Notes: a model not told the origin generated them from the letters alone. Counted from the stretch's first letter, positions 9,580 to 18,488 are shown. The stretch: 64,000 nt of DNA from Chryseolinea serpens (GCF_900129725.1 NZ_FQWQ01000006.1:434001-498000), one strand, 5' to 3'. Made by a program: numbers and translations.

Positions 9580-9812
9580 TAATCGAGAATTGAGATCGTG
9601 GCGGCTTCTTCCAGCCGGAGGGATAGTTCATAGCCCGAGACGCTGATACACACCGGGTCGCCAAACGGGGCTGTAAAATTGAAGCGAACGGCGGCGCCGG
9701 GAAGACATCCCATTTCCATGAGCTTCACCGACAGATGGTCATCCGTAAATCCGGAAACAATGCCCACCTCACCTGGATGCATTTCCGCCACATTTTTTGA
9801 ACTGCCCGCCAT
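9579..9812 (-). CDS. feoA: ferrous iron transport protein FeoA
   Basis: A 77-residue SH3-like FeoA domain protein that assists FeoB. It shows the family's LMEMGCLPGAAVRF segment and the closing GYELSLRLEEAATISIL. Stop and feoB start overlap (TAATG), so the two are translationally coupled. On the minus strand a perfect -7 element lies 33-40 bases upstream of the start, and an imperfect palindrome lies between them, so transcription is probably metal-controlled. Confidence 0.95.
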   Translation of the reverse strand: MAGSSKNVAEMHPGEVGIVSGFTDDHLSVKLMEMGCLPGAAVRFNFTAPFGDPVCISVSGYELSLRLEEAATISILD

Positions 9813-9821
9813 TTCCTCTTA

Positions 9822-9838
9822 TTTAGATTAAATTTAAA
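9822..9838. promoter_or_regulatory. Imperfect palindrome between feoAB promoter and start (possible metal-regulator operator)
   Basis: The bases TTTAGATTAAATTTAAA form two 8-base arms around one base, with one mismatch. The site covers the predicted transcription start of feoAB. Its TTTAG...TAAA ends resemble sites of DtxR/MntR-type regulators, and Fur would be another candidate. That a regulator binds here is inferred from shape and position only. Confidence 0.45.
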
Positions 9839-9843
9839 CAAGG

Positions 9844-9851
9844 CAAATATA
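9844..9851 (-). promoter_or_regulatory. -7 promoter element of feoAB
   Basis: On the minus strand the bases read TATATTTG, a perfect match to the Bacteroidota -7 consensus TAnnTTTG. Transcription should begin near 9840, about 28 bases before the feoA ATG. Confidence 0.6.
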
Positions 9852-9987
9852 AAGGCGGTTCCCCTCTCAAACAATGATTTATGACAGATAAAAACCTGAG
9901 ATAAGGTTTCTTGCGGGATATTTTAAATAAGTAAGGAATCGCGGTCGGATTCCCATTAATCCCCGGTTTTTGGAGAGCGATTCGCCC

Positions 9988-9995
9988 TAATTTTG
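9988..9995 (+). promoter_or_regulatory. -7 promoter element of the 58-residue protein gene
   Basis: TAATTTTG matches TAnnTTTG perfectly. It lies 32 bases before the ATG at 10028 and faces away from feoAB. Confidence 0.5.
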
Positions 9996-10027
9996 TGTTA
10001 GACCATAAACGTCCCTCCCGAAGCAAC

Positions 10028-10204
10028 ATGGAAACTCCAAATACGGATCAGAAGACGCCAAAAGAGACCCCGGAAACAAAACCCCAGCCTAAACCGGAAG
10101 AAAACGTCCCCCAGGAAAAACAACCGGAGGAAACGGAAGACCCATTCGACTTCGGCGGTCTCCCCAAACGCAACCTGAAAAAGAACCTCGGCTGCGGTGG
10201 CTGA
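10028..10204 (+). CDS. Small Pro/Glu/Lys-rich protein with GCGG C-terminus
   Basis: A 58-residue protein. The first 40 residues are almost only Pro, Glu, Lys, Thr and Gln and look disordered. The end, DPFDFGGLPKRNLKKNLGCGG, has ordered character and finishes in Cys-Gly-Gly. I chose the ATG at 10028; a TTG 33 bases upstream would add an unlikely leader that overlaps the promoter. The -7 element upstream supports expression. It is divergent from feoAB. The function is not known to me; the tail could be a metal-binding or conjugation motif, but that is speculation. Confidence 0.65.
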   Translation: METPNTDQKTPKETPETKPQPKPEENVPQEKQPEETEDPFDFGGLPKRNLKKNLGCGG

Positions 10205-10216
10205 CGCTTCCCAGGA

Positions 10217-12652
10217 TCAGATTCCTTCTGAAACAAAGACCCGCTTCACCCGCTCGCTGGTGCTGGTCAGGATCTCATAGGAAATGGTGTTGATCGAAGC
10301 CGCCACATCCTGGATGGGCAGGCCCTTTCCAAACACGATCACCTCGTCGCCTTCGCGCGCATCGATGCCGGTGATGTCCACCATAGTCATGTCCATACAC
10401 ACATTGCCAATCACTTTCGCGGGCGCTCCATGCACCAACACACGCCCTGCTCCCCGGCTGAACGCGCGGCTAAATCCGTCGGCATAACCAATAGCAATCG
10501 TGCCGATAGTAAGGTCCTTTTCGGCCACGCCGCGTCTTCCATAGCCAATGCTTTCGCCTTGGTTGATCTTTTTTATTTGGGAGATGATGGTCTTTAGCGT
10601 AACCACGGGTTTAAGGGGATGAACCTCGCTGGTCGGGTCCACGCCGTACAACCCGATGCCTAGCCGCACCATGTCGAACTGCAACTCGGGCAGGCGAAGG
10701 ATGCCGGGTGAATTTAAAATGTGGTAGAGCGGCCGGTAGCCAAGGGCTTTCGAGATTTGATTTGCCGCGGTCTCAAAAGCGCGGCCTTGCGCCCTTGAAA
10801 AATCATCGTGCGTGGCTTCGTCGGCTCCAGCCAAATGGCTAAAAATGGAAGCGACGCGGATTTGCGGATTGGCCAGCAACAAGGCGATGACCTCATCCAA
10901 ATGCGCGGATTCAAAACCCAGGCGGTGCATGCCCGTGTCCAGCTTCAAATGGATCTTACAAGGTTTGCCCTGCAGATAATTCAACAGGGCATGAAAGATC
11001 TTAAAGCTATAGATCTCCGGCTCCAGGTTTTGACTAAATAGGATGCCAAAACTTTCCTCGGAGGGATTCATCACCATGATGGGCAGGGTGATGTTGTTTT
11101 TTCGCAACGCAACGCCTTCATCCGCATAGGCCACTCCAAGATAGTCGGCCTGGTGATATTGCAGCAAGTTGGCGATCTCGGTGCTCCCGCTGCCATAGGC
11201 AAAGGCTTTCACCATCACCATGATCTTGGTTGAAGGCCGCAGAGTAGATTTGAAATAATTGAAATTGTGTACCAGCGCATTCAGGTCCACCTCCATCACG
11301 GTGCCATGCACTTGACGCTGCAAACGACCAACGATTTTTTCGAACGCAAAAACGCGGGCTCCCTTCACCAGCACGATTTCCTGTTGTAGCAAATCAAAAT
11401 CGAATTGCGCCAGGAAGTCTTCAGTCGAAGCATAGAACAATGATCCGGCGGGAAACACGTTTTGATAACGACCTAGCACAGGCCCCACACCCACAAAAGC
11501 CGCCGCGCCATTTTTAGTCAACAGTCCGGCAATTTTTTTCACCAGCGCTTCGTCTTCCAACCCCGATTCCAGAATGTCGGAGAGGATGACGCGCTTCTTT
11601 TTTTTCTGATGCTGATGCGTCAGAAATTGTAACGCGATCTCCAGGCCGCCCAGATCGTTGTTGTAGGTATCGTCTATAATTTGACTTTGATAAATGCCTT
11701 CTTTCAACTCCATGCGCATGGGCACACCGCGCAGGCTTTGCACGCTTTCGCGGATAAAGGAAAAAGAATAGCCCATCGTCAGCAACAAAGCCACGCAATG
11801 CAGGCAATTTTCGACCGATGCCGTGTCGGTGAAAGGTAGCCGGAGGATCTCGGTCTGTGCCTTATAACGGATGGCCCAGGCATTGTCGTGGGGTGTGACC
11901 TGCAGATCGGATTCGGGCGAAGCGCCCCAGGAAAACGCAGGCAGACCCCGCTTTAGCAAAATGTCGTGCAGCGTCTTATGATCACGGCAATAAATGAGCG
12001 TCTGCACATGATCGAACAACCTCAACTTCTCGCGGATTTTTTCCTCCCGGTTCTTAAATCCCTCGTCATGCGCCGAACCGATGTTGGTGAAGATCCCAAT
12101 GGTGGGCTGCATCACCTGCGCTATTTTTTCCATTTCGCCCGGGCGTGAGATCCCCGCCTCGAAAATCCCCAGCTGATGATGCGGCTGCAACTGCCAAACC
12201 GACAACGGCACACCTATCTGCGAATTATAGCTGCCGGGATTTTTAACCACCACGCGGTCTTTCGACAACATCTGGAACAACCATTCTTTGATGATGGTCT
12301 TTCCGTTGCTGCCGGTTATGCCTACCACGGGAATAGAAAAAGCGCTGCGATGAAATGCCGCCAGCCGTTGCAAGGCATCAATGGCCGAGCCCACCAAAAT
12401 GACGTTGGCGTCCTTAAAAACTTCCGGCGAAGACAACGGGCGCTCCACCACAAACTGGCGGATTCCCTGTGCATAGAGATTCTGCAAATAGTCATGACCA
12501 TCGTGACGCTCGCCGCGGATGGCAAAAAAAACCGTGCCCTCGGCTGCCGAGGCCTTGCGGCTATCGAGACTGATGGTGGTGACGGGCGTGTCGGAAGAAA
12601 ACAGTATGTTCTTCCCGCCGGTAATGGACTCAAGTTGTGAAAAGCGGATCAT
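10217..12652 (-). CDS. MurF-alanine racemase fusion
   Basis: A bifunctional 811-residue enzyme of cell-wall synthesis. Residues of about 1-440 are UDP-MurNAc-tripeptide:D-Ala-D-Ala ligase, with the ATP loop VVGITGSNGKT near 109-119 and DDTYNNDLGGLEIAL. From about 452 it is a PLP alanine racemase with MVKAFAYGSGS (the PLP lysine is Lys482), HLKLDTGMHRLGF, GIGLYGVD and IGYGRRGVAE. The same polypeptide thus makes D-Ala and joins the D-Ala dipeptide to the precursor. This fusion is usual in Bacteroidota. The MurF half has GSNGKTIIKEW where most MurF proteins have GK(T/S)T. Confidence 0.95.
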   Translation of the reverse strand: MIRFSQLESITGGKNILFSSDTPVTTISLDSRKASAAEGTVFFAIRGERHDGHDYLQNLYAQGIRQFVVERPLSSPEVFKDANVILVGSAIDALQRLAAFHRSAFSIPVVGITGSNGKTIIKEWLFQMLSKDRVVVKNPGSYNSQIGVPLSVWQLQPHHQLGIFEAGISRPGEMEKIAQVMQPTIGIFTNIGSAHDEGFKNREEKIREKLRLFDHVQTLIYCRDHKTLHDILLKRGLPAFSWGASPESDLQVTPHDNAWAIRYKAQTEILRLPFTDTASVENCLHCVALLLTMGYSFSFIRESVQSLRGVPMRMELKEGIYQSQIIDDTYNNDLGGLEIALQFLTHQHQKKKKRVILSDILESGLEDEALVKKIAGLLTKNGAAAFVGVGPVLGRYQNVFPAGSLFYASTEDFLAQFDFDLLQQEIVLVKGARVFAFEKIVGRLQRQVHGTVMEVDLNALVHNFNYFKSTLRPSTKIMVMVKAFAYGSGSTEIANLLQYHQADYLGVAYADEGVALRKNNITLPIMVMNPSEESFGILFSQNLEPEIYSFKIFHALLNYLQGKPCKIHLKLDTGMHRLGFESAHLDEVIALLLANPQIRVASIFSHLAGADEATHDDFSRAQGRAFETAANQISKALGYRPLYHILNSPGILRLPELQFDMVRLGIGLYGVDPTSEVHPLKPVVTLKTIISQIKKINQGESIGYGRRGVAEKDLTIGTIAIGYADGFSRAFSRGAGRVLVHGAPAKVIGNVCMDMTMVDITGIDAREGDEVIVFGKGLPIQDVAASINTISYEILTSTSERVKRVFVSEGI

Positions 12653-12656
12653 GGGA

Positions 12657-12998
12657 TCAGAAAAGACGCGCGCCGTTGGGCACTTTTTTATCGATACTAC
12701 TCAGCACCACAAAATTCTCCTCGTCGGGAAAACCCGTGACCAGCACTTCAGAGACGAAAGTGGCAATTTGACGCGGTGCAAAATTGACTACGCATATCAC
12801 CTGTCTTCCCACCAGCGTGTCGGGGGAATAATGTTTCGCGATTTGGGCGCTGGATTTTTTTATGCCCAACTCGCCCAGGTCTACCCACAGCTTGATGGCG
12901 GGTTTTTTGGCCTCGGGGAAGGGTTCGGCCTTCACAATGGTGCCGGCGCGGAGGTCTACCTTCATAAAATCGTCCCACTGTATGGTCGGTGAAAGCAT
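12657..12998 (-). CDS. CsaA-like tRNA-binding domain protein
   Basis: A single EMAP/OB-fold tRNA-binding domain of about 113 residues when started at the ATG at 12998. The frame is open for 40 more codons upstream but these have no family match. Motifs: [29 protein letters not shown], then [17 protein letters not shown]. These match CsaA, a dimeric secretion-related chaperone that binds tRNA in vitro. It lies four bases before murF-alr on the same strand, so it is probably co-transcribed. Confidence 0.9.
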   Translation of the reverse strand: MLSPTIQWDDFMKVDLRAGTIVKAEPFPEAKKPAIKLWVDLGELGIKKSSAQIAKHYSPDTLVGRQVICVVNFAPRQIATFVSEVLVTGFPDEENFVVLSSIDKKVPNGARLF

Positions 12999-13144
12999 GC
13001 GTTCGGGGGTTAAAAAGCGTACAAAAACATAAAATTGCTTACATGAAGTCAAATTCCATACTGTTGCGATACCAAAGAACTGGGAATGACCGTTTAATTT
13101 TGTACTTTTCAGAAACAAAAAATTAAATTCTGGTGTTCCTGCAT

Positions 13145-13152
13145 TAGTTTTG
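13145..13152 (+). promoter_or_regulatory. -7 promoter element, inside a GTTTTGCAAAAC palindrome
   Basis: TAGTTTTG matches TAnnTTTG and lies eight bases from the ATG at 13160, so the leader would be only about four bases. It overlaps the 12-base palindrome GTTTTGCAAAAC (13147-13158). Confidence 0.5.
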
Positions 13153-13159
13153 CAAAACC

Positions 13160-13546
13160 ATGAAGATAAAACTTCATTACATCTTGTTCGCCATAAGCCT
13201 GAGCCTGGTATCGCTACTGGGTACGAATACGGCGCATGCCCAAGATAACACCTTCCCCGCCCTGGACGCCGGCACCTACGACGCAGAAGCCGAAAAAGAG
13301 AGAGACAAAGTCATTTATTCTTCTTCGTCCAGCGAAATGGAACCCCAGGCCATCCACAAACTCCAGACACCGGCCGTAAAAGACTCCTTAGCCAACCGCA
13401 ATAACGCGCATCGCACCGTGAAGACTGCGGCAGAAAGCGGAAAAAACGCCAATAAGCCCTCTTCCCACAGCGACGACTCGGTCCTTTCCTTCAATTTCCT
13501 CTATTATCTTTTTGAGAAATATAAACTTCAGGATATAGTAGACTGA
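13160..13546 (+). CDS. Small secreted protein of unknown function
   Basis: A 128-residue protein with a Sec signal peptide (residues 1-27, ending AHAQ). The mature part is hydrophilic and rich in Ala, Ser, Asn and Lys, so probably disordered, until a final conserved-looking segment [20 protein letters not shown]. It sits 43 bases before a TonB-dependent receptor on the same strand and may serve it. I recognise no domain. Confidence 0.7.
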   Translation: MKIKLHYILFAISLSLVSLLGTNTAHAQDNTFPALDAGTYDAEAEKERDKVIYSSSSSEMEPQAIHKLQTPAVKDSLANRNNAHRTVKTAAESGKNANKPSSHSDDSVLSFNFLYYLFEKYKLQDIVD

Positions 13547-13570
13547 GGTTTTTTGCTTTCCATTCACTTA

Positions 13571-13589
13571 TTTGCAACCTTGTTGCAAA
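13571..13589. promoter_or_regulatory. Perfect 8-3-8 inverted repeat abutting the TonB receptor start
   Basis: The bases TTTGCAACCTTGTTGCAAA form two perfect 8-base arms around CTT and end one base before the ATG. The spacing and length are typical of a dimeric repressor site, and a Zur-like zinc regulator is one possibility given the ZnuD-like receptor. No stem-loop role is obvious because no T-run follows. Confidence 0.5.
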
Positions 13590-15983
13590 ATGACCAATTC
13601 CATTAGAATTTTAATTTTCCTCACCGCTTTGCTGCCATTCCAGGCAAAAGCCCAGCAGCCCTGCGACCTCGTGCTTTCGGGGACGATCGCGTCCAAGCAA
13701 GGCGAGCCATTGCCGGGCGCCGCCGTTTTTATTTCGGGTCTGGAGAAAGGCGTGGCCACCGATGCAGACGGCCATTATCACATGGCCGGTCTTTGTGCCG
13801 GAAAATATACCGTCACCATAAAATTTCTGGGCTATAGAGATCAGCAGCAATCCCTCAACTTAAAAGCTTCACAAGTGCTCCAAATCGAAATGGAAGAAGA
13901 AGACGAAGTGCTGGAGGAAGTGGTGATCGAGGACAAGTTCAAGACAGAGAACGAAACACAAAGCATCTCCGTGTTAAGCGGCAAAACGCTGGACGAAGCG
14001 AAGGGCAGATCTTTTGGCGAGGTGCTACGCGAAATGCCAGGGGTAAATTCCATTCAAACGGGCCCCACGATTTTTAAACCCGTGATCCATGGCGTGCACA
14101 GCCAGCGGATATTGATCCTCAACAACGGCATTCGCCATGAGGGCCAACAATGGGGCGCGGAGCACGCTCCGGAAATCGATCCGTTTATTGCTTCCAATAT
14201 TGTGGTGATCAAAGATGCCGGGGCGATTAAATATGGTACCGATGCTTTGGGGGGTGTTATCTTGGTCAATCCCGCTCCGCTTCCGGTAGACGCCACGTTG
14301 GGTGGCGAATGGAACATGATCGCCAACTCCAATGGCCGTTCGGGGACTGCATCCGGCATGCTGCAGGGAGGCTCGAAAAAATGGGAAGGTTTTGGATGGA
14401 GAGTGCAGGGCACCGGCAAAAAGGGAGGCGATTTTCATGCGCCGGACTACGTGTTGTCGAATACCGGTTTTAACGAGTTGAATTATTCCGCTGCCGCGGG
14501 ATATCATAAAAAGAAAAATGGGATTGAAGCCTTCTACAGCCACTTCAAAAGCAATCTCGGCATTCTGAGAGGTTCTGTCGTGGAGAGTGTGCAAGACCTT
14601 GAAAATGCACTCGAGCGCGAGCCGCCTCAAAATACACAAGACTTCACGTATCAAATCAACAACCCACGCCAGGAAGTGAGTCACGACCTGTTCAAACTGA
14701 ACGGCGAGCATGTGGAAGGGAAGAATACGTACCGCTTTCAATACGGACTGCAGATCAACAAGCGAAAAGAATTCGATGTACGCCGGGGCAACTTGAATGA
14801 TATTCCTTCCATCAACCTGAAATTGTACACGCATACGCTCGACCTGGAGTGGCTGCGCGTCGGCACGAGAACCGAACGTAGCGTGGGTTTGAACGGCATG
14901 CTGCAGGACAACAACAATATTTATGGAACGCAGCGCATTCCATTCATCCCCAACTTCACGAGCACTTCGGCCGGCGCATTTATCGTTGAAAAATTTCATG
15001 CCGGTGCCTGGACGATCGATGCGGGGTGGCGCTATGATTTCAAACACTATGATGTGTCGGGCTATGACTATAAAAATGCGCCCTATCACAGCCAGCTCAA
15101 TTTTCACAGCATGACCGGCACCTTGGGTGTCAACCGGCGCATCGGCAAATACATGCAGTTCGTGACGTCAGTCGGGAGTGCGTGGCGGCCCCCGCATGTG
15201 GCCGAGCTTTATAGCTTTGGGCGGCATCAGAGCGCGGGTGCCGTTGAGTATGGATTGTTGTTGGGGGGCAACGAAGGAGTTCTGGACATTAATAAAACCG
15301 ACTATAAAAACGAGAACGCTTTAAAATGGGTAGCCACCTGGCATTACGATCGCGACAAAATATCCGTGGAGGCGTCGGGGTATTACAACTATATCTTCAA
15401 CTATATTTATTTGAGACCGTCGGGCATTACGCAGACGTTCACAGGCCCCACGCCGTATTTCAACTACCGCCAAACCGACGCCTCGTTTCTGGGCGCTGAC
15501 CTTTCCGCATTTTACTGGTTATACAGGTCGTTAAAACTTACCGCAAGGGCTTCGTTGCTCCGGGCGACCGATGAGGTGAATCACGACTACCTGGTCTTTA
15601 TTCCTTCCAATCGGTACGAGGTCGGCTTGCGCTATGAAAAAGCACAATATAAAAGCTGGAAGAATTTTTATGCCGATCTGCGTCTGAAATATGTAGCAAA
15701 ACAAAATCGTGCGCCGCAATACATGTCCGTCGAGCAGATCCAGGCGTTGGAAGATGCCGGCCAGCCCATTCCGAACTTCGACTTCATGCCGGCGCCGGAT
15801 GGCTATTTTCTCTGTGGTTTTTCCACGGGCATCTCGCATGCTTTTGGATCTTCGCGAATGGACCTGAAAGTTGGTGTCGACAATATGTTGAACACCAGCT
15901 ACCGCGAATACACCAACCGCATGAAGTATTATGCCGACGACCTCGGTCGGAATTTTACAGTAGGGGTGAAGTATATTTTTTAG
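13590..15983 (+). CDS. TonB-dependent outer-membrane receptor (ZnuD-like plug)
   Basis: About 797 residues from the ATG at 13590; a TTG six codons earlier lies within the inverted repeat and is less likely. Order: signal peptide ending QAKAQ, a CarboxypepD_reg-like domain (residues of about 25-115, with PLPGAAVFISGLEKGVATDADG), an acidic EEEDEVLEEVV TonB-contact-like stretch, plug with MPGVNSIQTGPTIFKPVIHG and LNNGIRHEGQQWGAEHAPEID, then a 22-strand-type barrel ending in an aromatic F. The plug's HGVHSQRILILNNGIRHEGQQWG segment resembles receptors of the ZnuD type, which import zinc, but this is a similarity by eye. The upstream repeat and the small secreted protein are its closest context. 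Confidence 0.9.
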   Translation: MTNSIRILIFLTALLPFQAKAQQPCDLVLSGTIASKQGEPLPGAAVFISGLEKGVATDADGHYHMAGLCAGKYTVTIKFLGYRDQQQSLNLKASQVLQIEMEEEDEVLEEVVIEDKFKTENETQSISVLSGKTLDEAKGRSFGEVLREMPGVNSIQTGPTIFKPVIHGVHSQRILILNNGIRHEGQQWGAEHAPEIDPFIASNIVVIKDAGAIKYGTDALGGVILVNPAPLPVDATLGGEWNMIANSNGRSGTASGMLQGGSKKWEGFGWRVQGTGKKGGDFHAPDYVLSNTGFNELNYSAAAGYHKKKNGIEAFYSHFKSNLGILRGSVVESVQDLENALEREPPQNTQDFTYQINNPRQEVSHDLFKLNGEHVEGKNTYRFQYGLQINKRKEFDVRRGNLNDIPSINLKLYTHTLDLEWLRVGTRTERSVGLNGMLQDNNNIYGTQRIPFIPNFTSTSAGAFIVEKFHAGAWTIDAGWRYDFKHYDVSGYDYKNAPYHSQLNFHSMTGTLGVNRRIGKYMQFVTSVGSAWRPPHVAELYSFGRHQSAGAVEYGLLLGGNEGVLDINKTDYKNENALKWVATWHYDRDKISVEASGYYNYIFNYIYLRPSGITQTFTGPTPYFNYRQTDASFLGADLSAFYWLYRSLKLTARASLLRATDEVNHDYLVFIPSNRYEVGLRYEKAQYKSWKNFYADLRLKYVAKQNRAPQYMSVEQIQALEDAGQPIPNFDFMPAPDGYFLCGFSTGISHAFGSSRMDLKVGVDNMLNTSYREYTNRMKYYADDLGRNFTVGVKYIF

Positions 15984-15993
15984 GAGAAAGCGC

Positions 15994-16737
15994 TTACGAT
16001 TCCTTTTTCACCAGGAATTGTTCCAGGTCTTTCAGGTTGAGAAAGCCTTCGTAGTAGGCCTTGCCAAAAATAACGGCAAAGATGCCCATATCATTCAGAC
16101 GCTTGATGTCGTCCACGCCGCGCACGCCGCCGCTCGCGAGAACGCATATTTCGGGAAATTTTTGGACGATCTCTTCGTAGAATTCGAAGGCCGGTCCTTC
16201 CAACACGCCATCGTGCGACACGTCGGTGGACTTTACGTATTTCAATCCGCGGGAATAAAAGTATTCGAGGTGTTCGAAGAGCGTGAGTTGGGAGCGATTT
16301 TGCCAGCCACGGAACAGGAGTTGCTTGGTGGTGCGGTCGACCACGTCGGCGCCCAATGTCATTTTTTCGCGGCCATAGGAAATGATCCACGAAGCGAAAA
16401 GTTCAGGGTCGGTCACGGCGATGCTGGCGGCGGTGATATAGTCGGCGCCAAATTCATAGGCCTTGCTGATGTCGCCATCGGTGGAGATGCCGCCGGTGAA
16501 ATCTACTTTGAGGTCGGTGTAGCCGGCCACCGCTTCCAGCACATGCCAGTTGACGGGGCTTCCTTTTTCGGCGCCATCGAGGTCGACCAGGTGAACGACT
16601 TCAATGCCGTGGTCTTCGAAACGCTTGGCCAGGTCCAGCGGGTTTTCGTTGTATGCTTTTTCGCTCGACGGATCGCCTTTGCGCATCTTCACCACTTTGC
16701 CTTTGCGGATGGCTATGGACGGAATTACCTGTATCAT
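15994..16737 (-). CDS. HisA-like phosphoribosyl isomerase homologue with altered active site
   Basis: A (beta/alpha)8-barrel of 247 residues, the right length for HisA (ProFAR isomerase of histidine synthesis). It has VDLDGAEKGSPVN, DFTGGISTDGDI, LASGGVRGVDDIKRL and GKAYYEG, all HisA-like phosphate-binding and barrel motifs. The second general acid-base Asp is present (Asp172 in STDVSHDG). The first, in the usual IPAIDL motif, is replaced: the protein reads IPSIAI with Ala9. The gene stands alone, not in a his operon, convergent with the TonB receptor. It may be a divergent isomerase with changed chemistry or a paralogue of a true HisA elsewhere. Confidence 0.85.
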   Translation of the reverse strand: MIQVIPSIAIRKGKVVKMRKGDPSSEKAYNENPLDLAKRFEDHGIEVVHLVDLDGAEKGSPVNWHVLEAVAGYTDLKVDFTGGISTDGDISKAYEFGADYITAASIAVTDPELFASWIISYGREKMTLGADVVDRTTKQLLFRGWQNRSQLTLFEHLEYFYSRGLKYVKSTDVSHDGVLEGPAFEFYEEIVQKFPEICVLASGGVRGVDDIKRLNDMGIFAVIFGKAYYEGFLNLKDLEQFLVKKES

Positions 16738-16898
16738 GGCACGGAATTAGGACTTGAATTATGCAACTACCAAGGTACGGTGCAAATCCGAAAAACCTTT
16801 TGGGGCTGCTGAAAATCTGAAAATATTTCAGGTCCGTCGTGCGAAGCGGCGCCCTTGGTAAAGAATTCGCTACTTTTAATTGTCCATACTGCGACCCT

Positions 16899-18485
16899 AT
16901 GAAAAAATTGTTCAGCATGCTTTTGCTTCTGGCCCTTCCCACGGCCACACTCTGGGCCCAGGCCAAAACGCGGCGTCTCCCCGGAATTATCAACCACCCT
17001 TCTCTGAACCTGTTCGATCCCTACATTAGTCACGACGGCAATGCCCTGCTGTTCATTTCCGACAATGGCGAAGACGGCGCGCTCACGCTTTCCTACACGT
17101 CGCGTGAAAACGATTGGACGGAGCCAGTGACCATTCCAAAAAACATCAACCACCGCCTTATTTACTTGCGGGGCTTTGGACTCAACGCCGATGGCAAAAA
17201 ACTATTCTATACCTCCACCAAGTCGCCCGTCGTGGGTGGCTATGATATTATGGTGAGCGAATTGAAAGGCACCACATGGGCCGAACCTGTGAACCTGATG
17301 TTGCCCGTGAACACAAAATCCAACGAAGGTTGTCCTTCCATAAGCGCCGATGAGACCACGTTGTATTTTATGCGGTGCGACAAAATGGATCAGAGCAAAG
17401 CCGATGGTTGTAAACTTTTTTATTCGAAGAAAAAACCCAACGGCCAGTGGGACGAAGCCGTAGAGCTTCCCGCTAACATCAACACCGGCAATTCGCAAAC
17501 CCCGCGCATCATGGCCGACGGCGAAACCCTGATTTTTTCGTCCAACAAAATGGCGAGCTCCAAAGGCGGCATGGACCTTTACCTGACAAGACTTGCCAAT
17601 GGAAAATGGTCTGACCCTGTGCCCATGGATTTCGTCAACACCGAAAAGGACGATCAATTTGTGAGCGTTGCCGCCCTGGGAAGATATTTGTTAAAGGAAG
17701 CCCCCGGACCTCGCAAGAACAGCGAGATCGTTGAGTTCCTCATCCCGCAGGAACTTCGGCCGAAAGGCATGATGAAAGTAGAAGGTAAAATAACAGACGC
17801 CACCAACGCACCGACAGCGGCCTACATCGACATCACCGATCTCGATCAAAGCAAGCGCGTGTACAGTGGACGACCGCTCGCCGATGGATCCTACCAGGTC
17901 TACCTGCGGGAAGGCAGTCATTATGAATTATCGATCGACCCCGAGCAAAGCAACATCACCTACTTCACCAAACGCTTTGACCTGACGACCGACAAAACAC
18001 CGCAGAAAGAAAAAGTGAATGTCACCCTGAAACAACCCGCAGCAGGCGACGAGCTTAGCCTGGATGCCGTGACCTTCAAACCCAACAGCAGCGAGCTCGA
18101 GGCATCGTCGCAGACGGCCTTGAAAAAATTAACGCGTCTGGTGAAGGCAAACCCGTCGTTGAAATTCGAGATCCAGGTGATGTTGAAAGGCTACCTGCAG
18201 GATTCCGTGAAAAGCGACCCGGACCTGACAGAGATGATTGTCGATTCGGTGGCCAGCCAGGTCACTGCCACGGACAGCCTGGGACAACCCTATCAAAAAG
18301 AAGTGATGATTGCGCGGACCACGTATCACAACGACCGCACGCAGCAAGAAGCCAAGCAGATCACGGACTATTTGGTTGCGCAAGGCGCTGATGCAACCCG
18401 GCTCACCATGTTTGTGAACGCCATCCCGGCAGCGCCGGAAGAGCCGAAAAAGCTTACGGTAAAAGCCGTGGCACGGGCGAAATAG
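16899..18485 (+). CDS. Exported PD40/beta-propeller protein with OmpA-like C-terminal region
   Basis: The 528-residue protein starts at the ATG at 16899 with a Sec signal (KKLFSMLLLLALPTATLWAQ). Residues of about 25-300 hold PD40/WD40-like repeats with ISHDGNALLFISDNG, LNADGKKLFYTS, ISADETTLYF and IMADGETLIFSS. A carboxypeptidase-regulatory-like beta domain follows (about 310-400). From about 400 there is an OmpA-like segment with DAVTFKPNSSELEASSQTALKKLTRLV, the usual peptidoglycan-binding fold though the final motif is extended. This architecture resembles the PorE/SprE type of periplasmic proteins, but the specific role is not shown. A near-match -7 element, TACTTTTA, lies at 16871-16878. 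Confidence 0.8.
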   Translation: MKKLFSMLLLLALPTATLWAQAKTRRLPGIINHPSLNLFDPYISHDGNALLFISDNGEDGALTLSYTSRENDWTEPVTIPKNINHRLIYLRGFGLNADGKKLFYTSTKSPVVGGYDIMVSELKGTTWAEPVNLMLPVNTKSNEGCPSISADETTLYFMRCDKMDQSKADGCKLFYSKKKPNGQWDEAVELPANINTGNSQTPRIMADGETLIFSSNKMASSKGGMDLYLTRLANGKWSDPVPMDFVNTEKDDQFVSVAALGRYLLKEAPGPRKNSEIVEFLIPQELRPKGMMKVEGKITDATNAPTAAYIDITDLDQSKRVYSGRPLADGSYQVYLREGSHYELSIDPEQSNITYFTKRFDLTTDKTPQKEKVNVTLKQPAAGDELSLDAVTFKPNSSELEASSQTALKKLTRLVKANPSLKFEIQVMLKGYLQDSVKSDPDLTEMIVDSVASQVTATDSLGQPYQKEVMIARTTYHNDRTQQEAKQITDYLVAQGADATRLTMFVNAIPAAPEEPKKLTVKAVARAK

Positions 18486-18488
18486 ATT

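Noticed and set aside
14025-15107. A 360-codon open frame on the minus strand opposite the first TonB receptor
   Set aside because: It lies entirely within a well-recognised receptor gene on the other strand and has no family motif; high G/C codon-position bias of the real gene keeps the opposite frame open.
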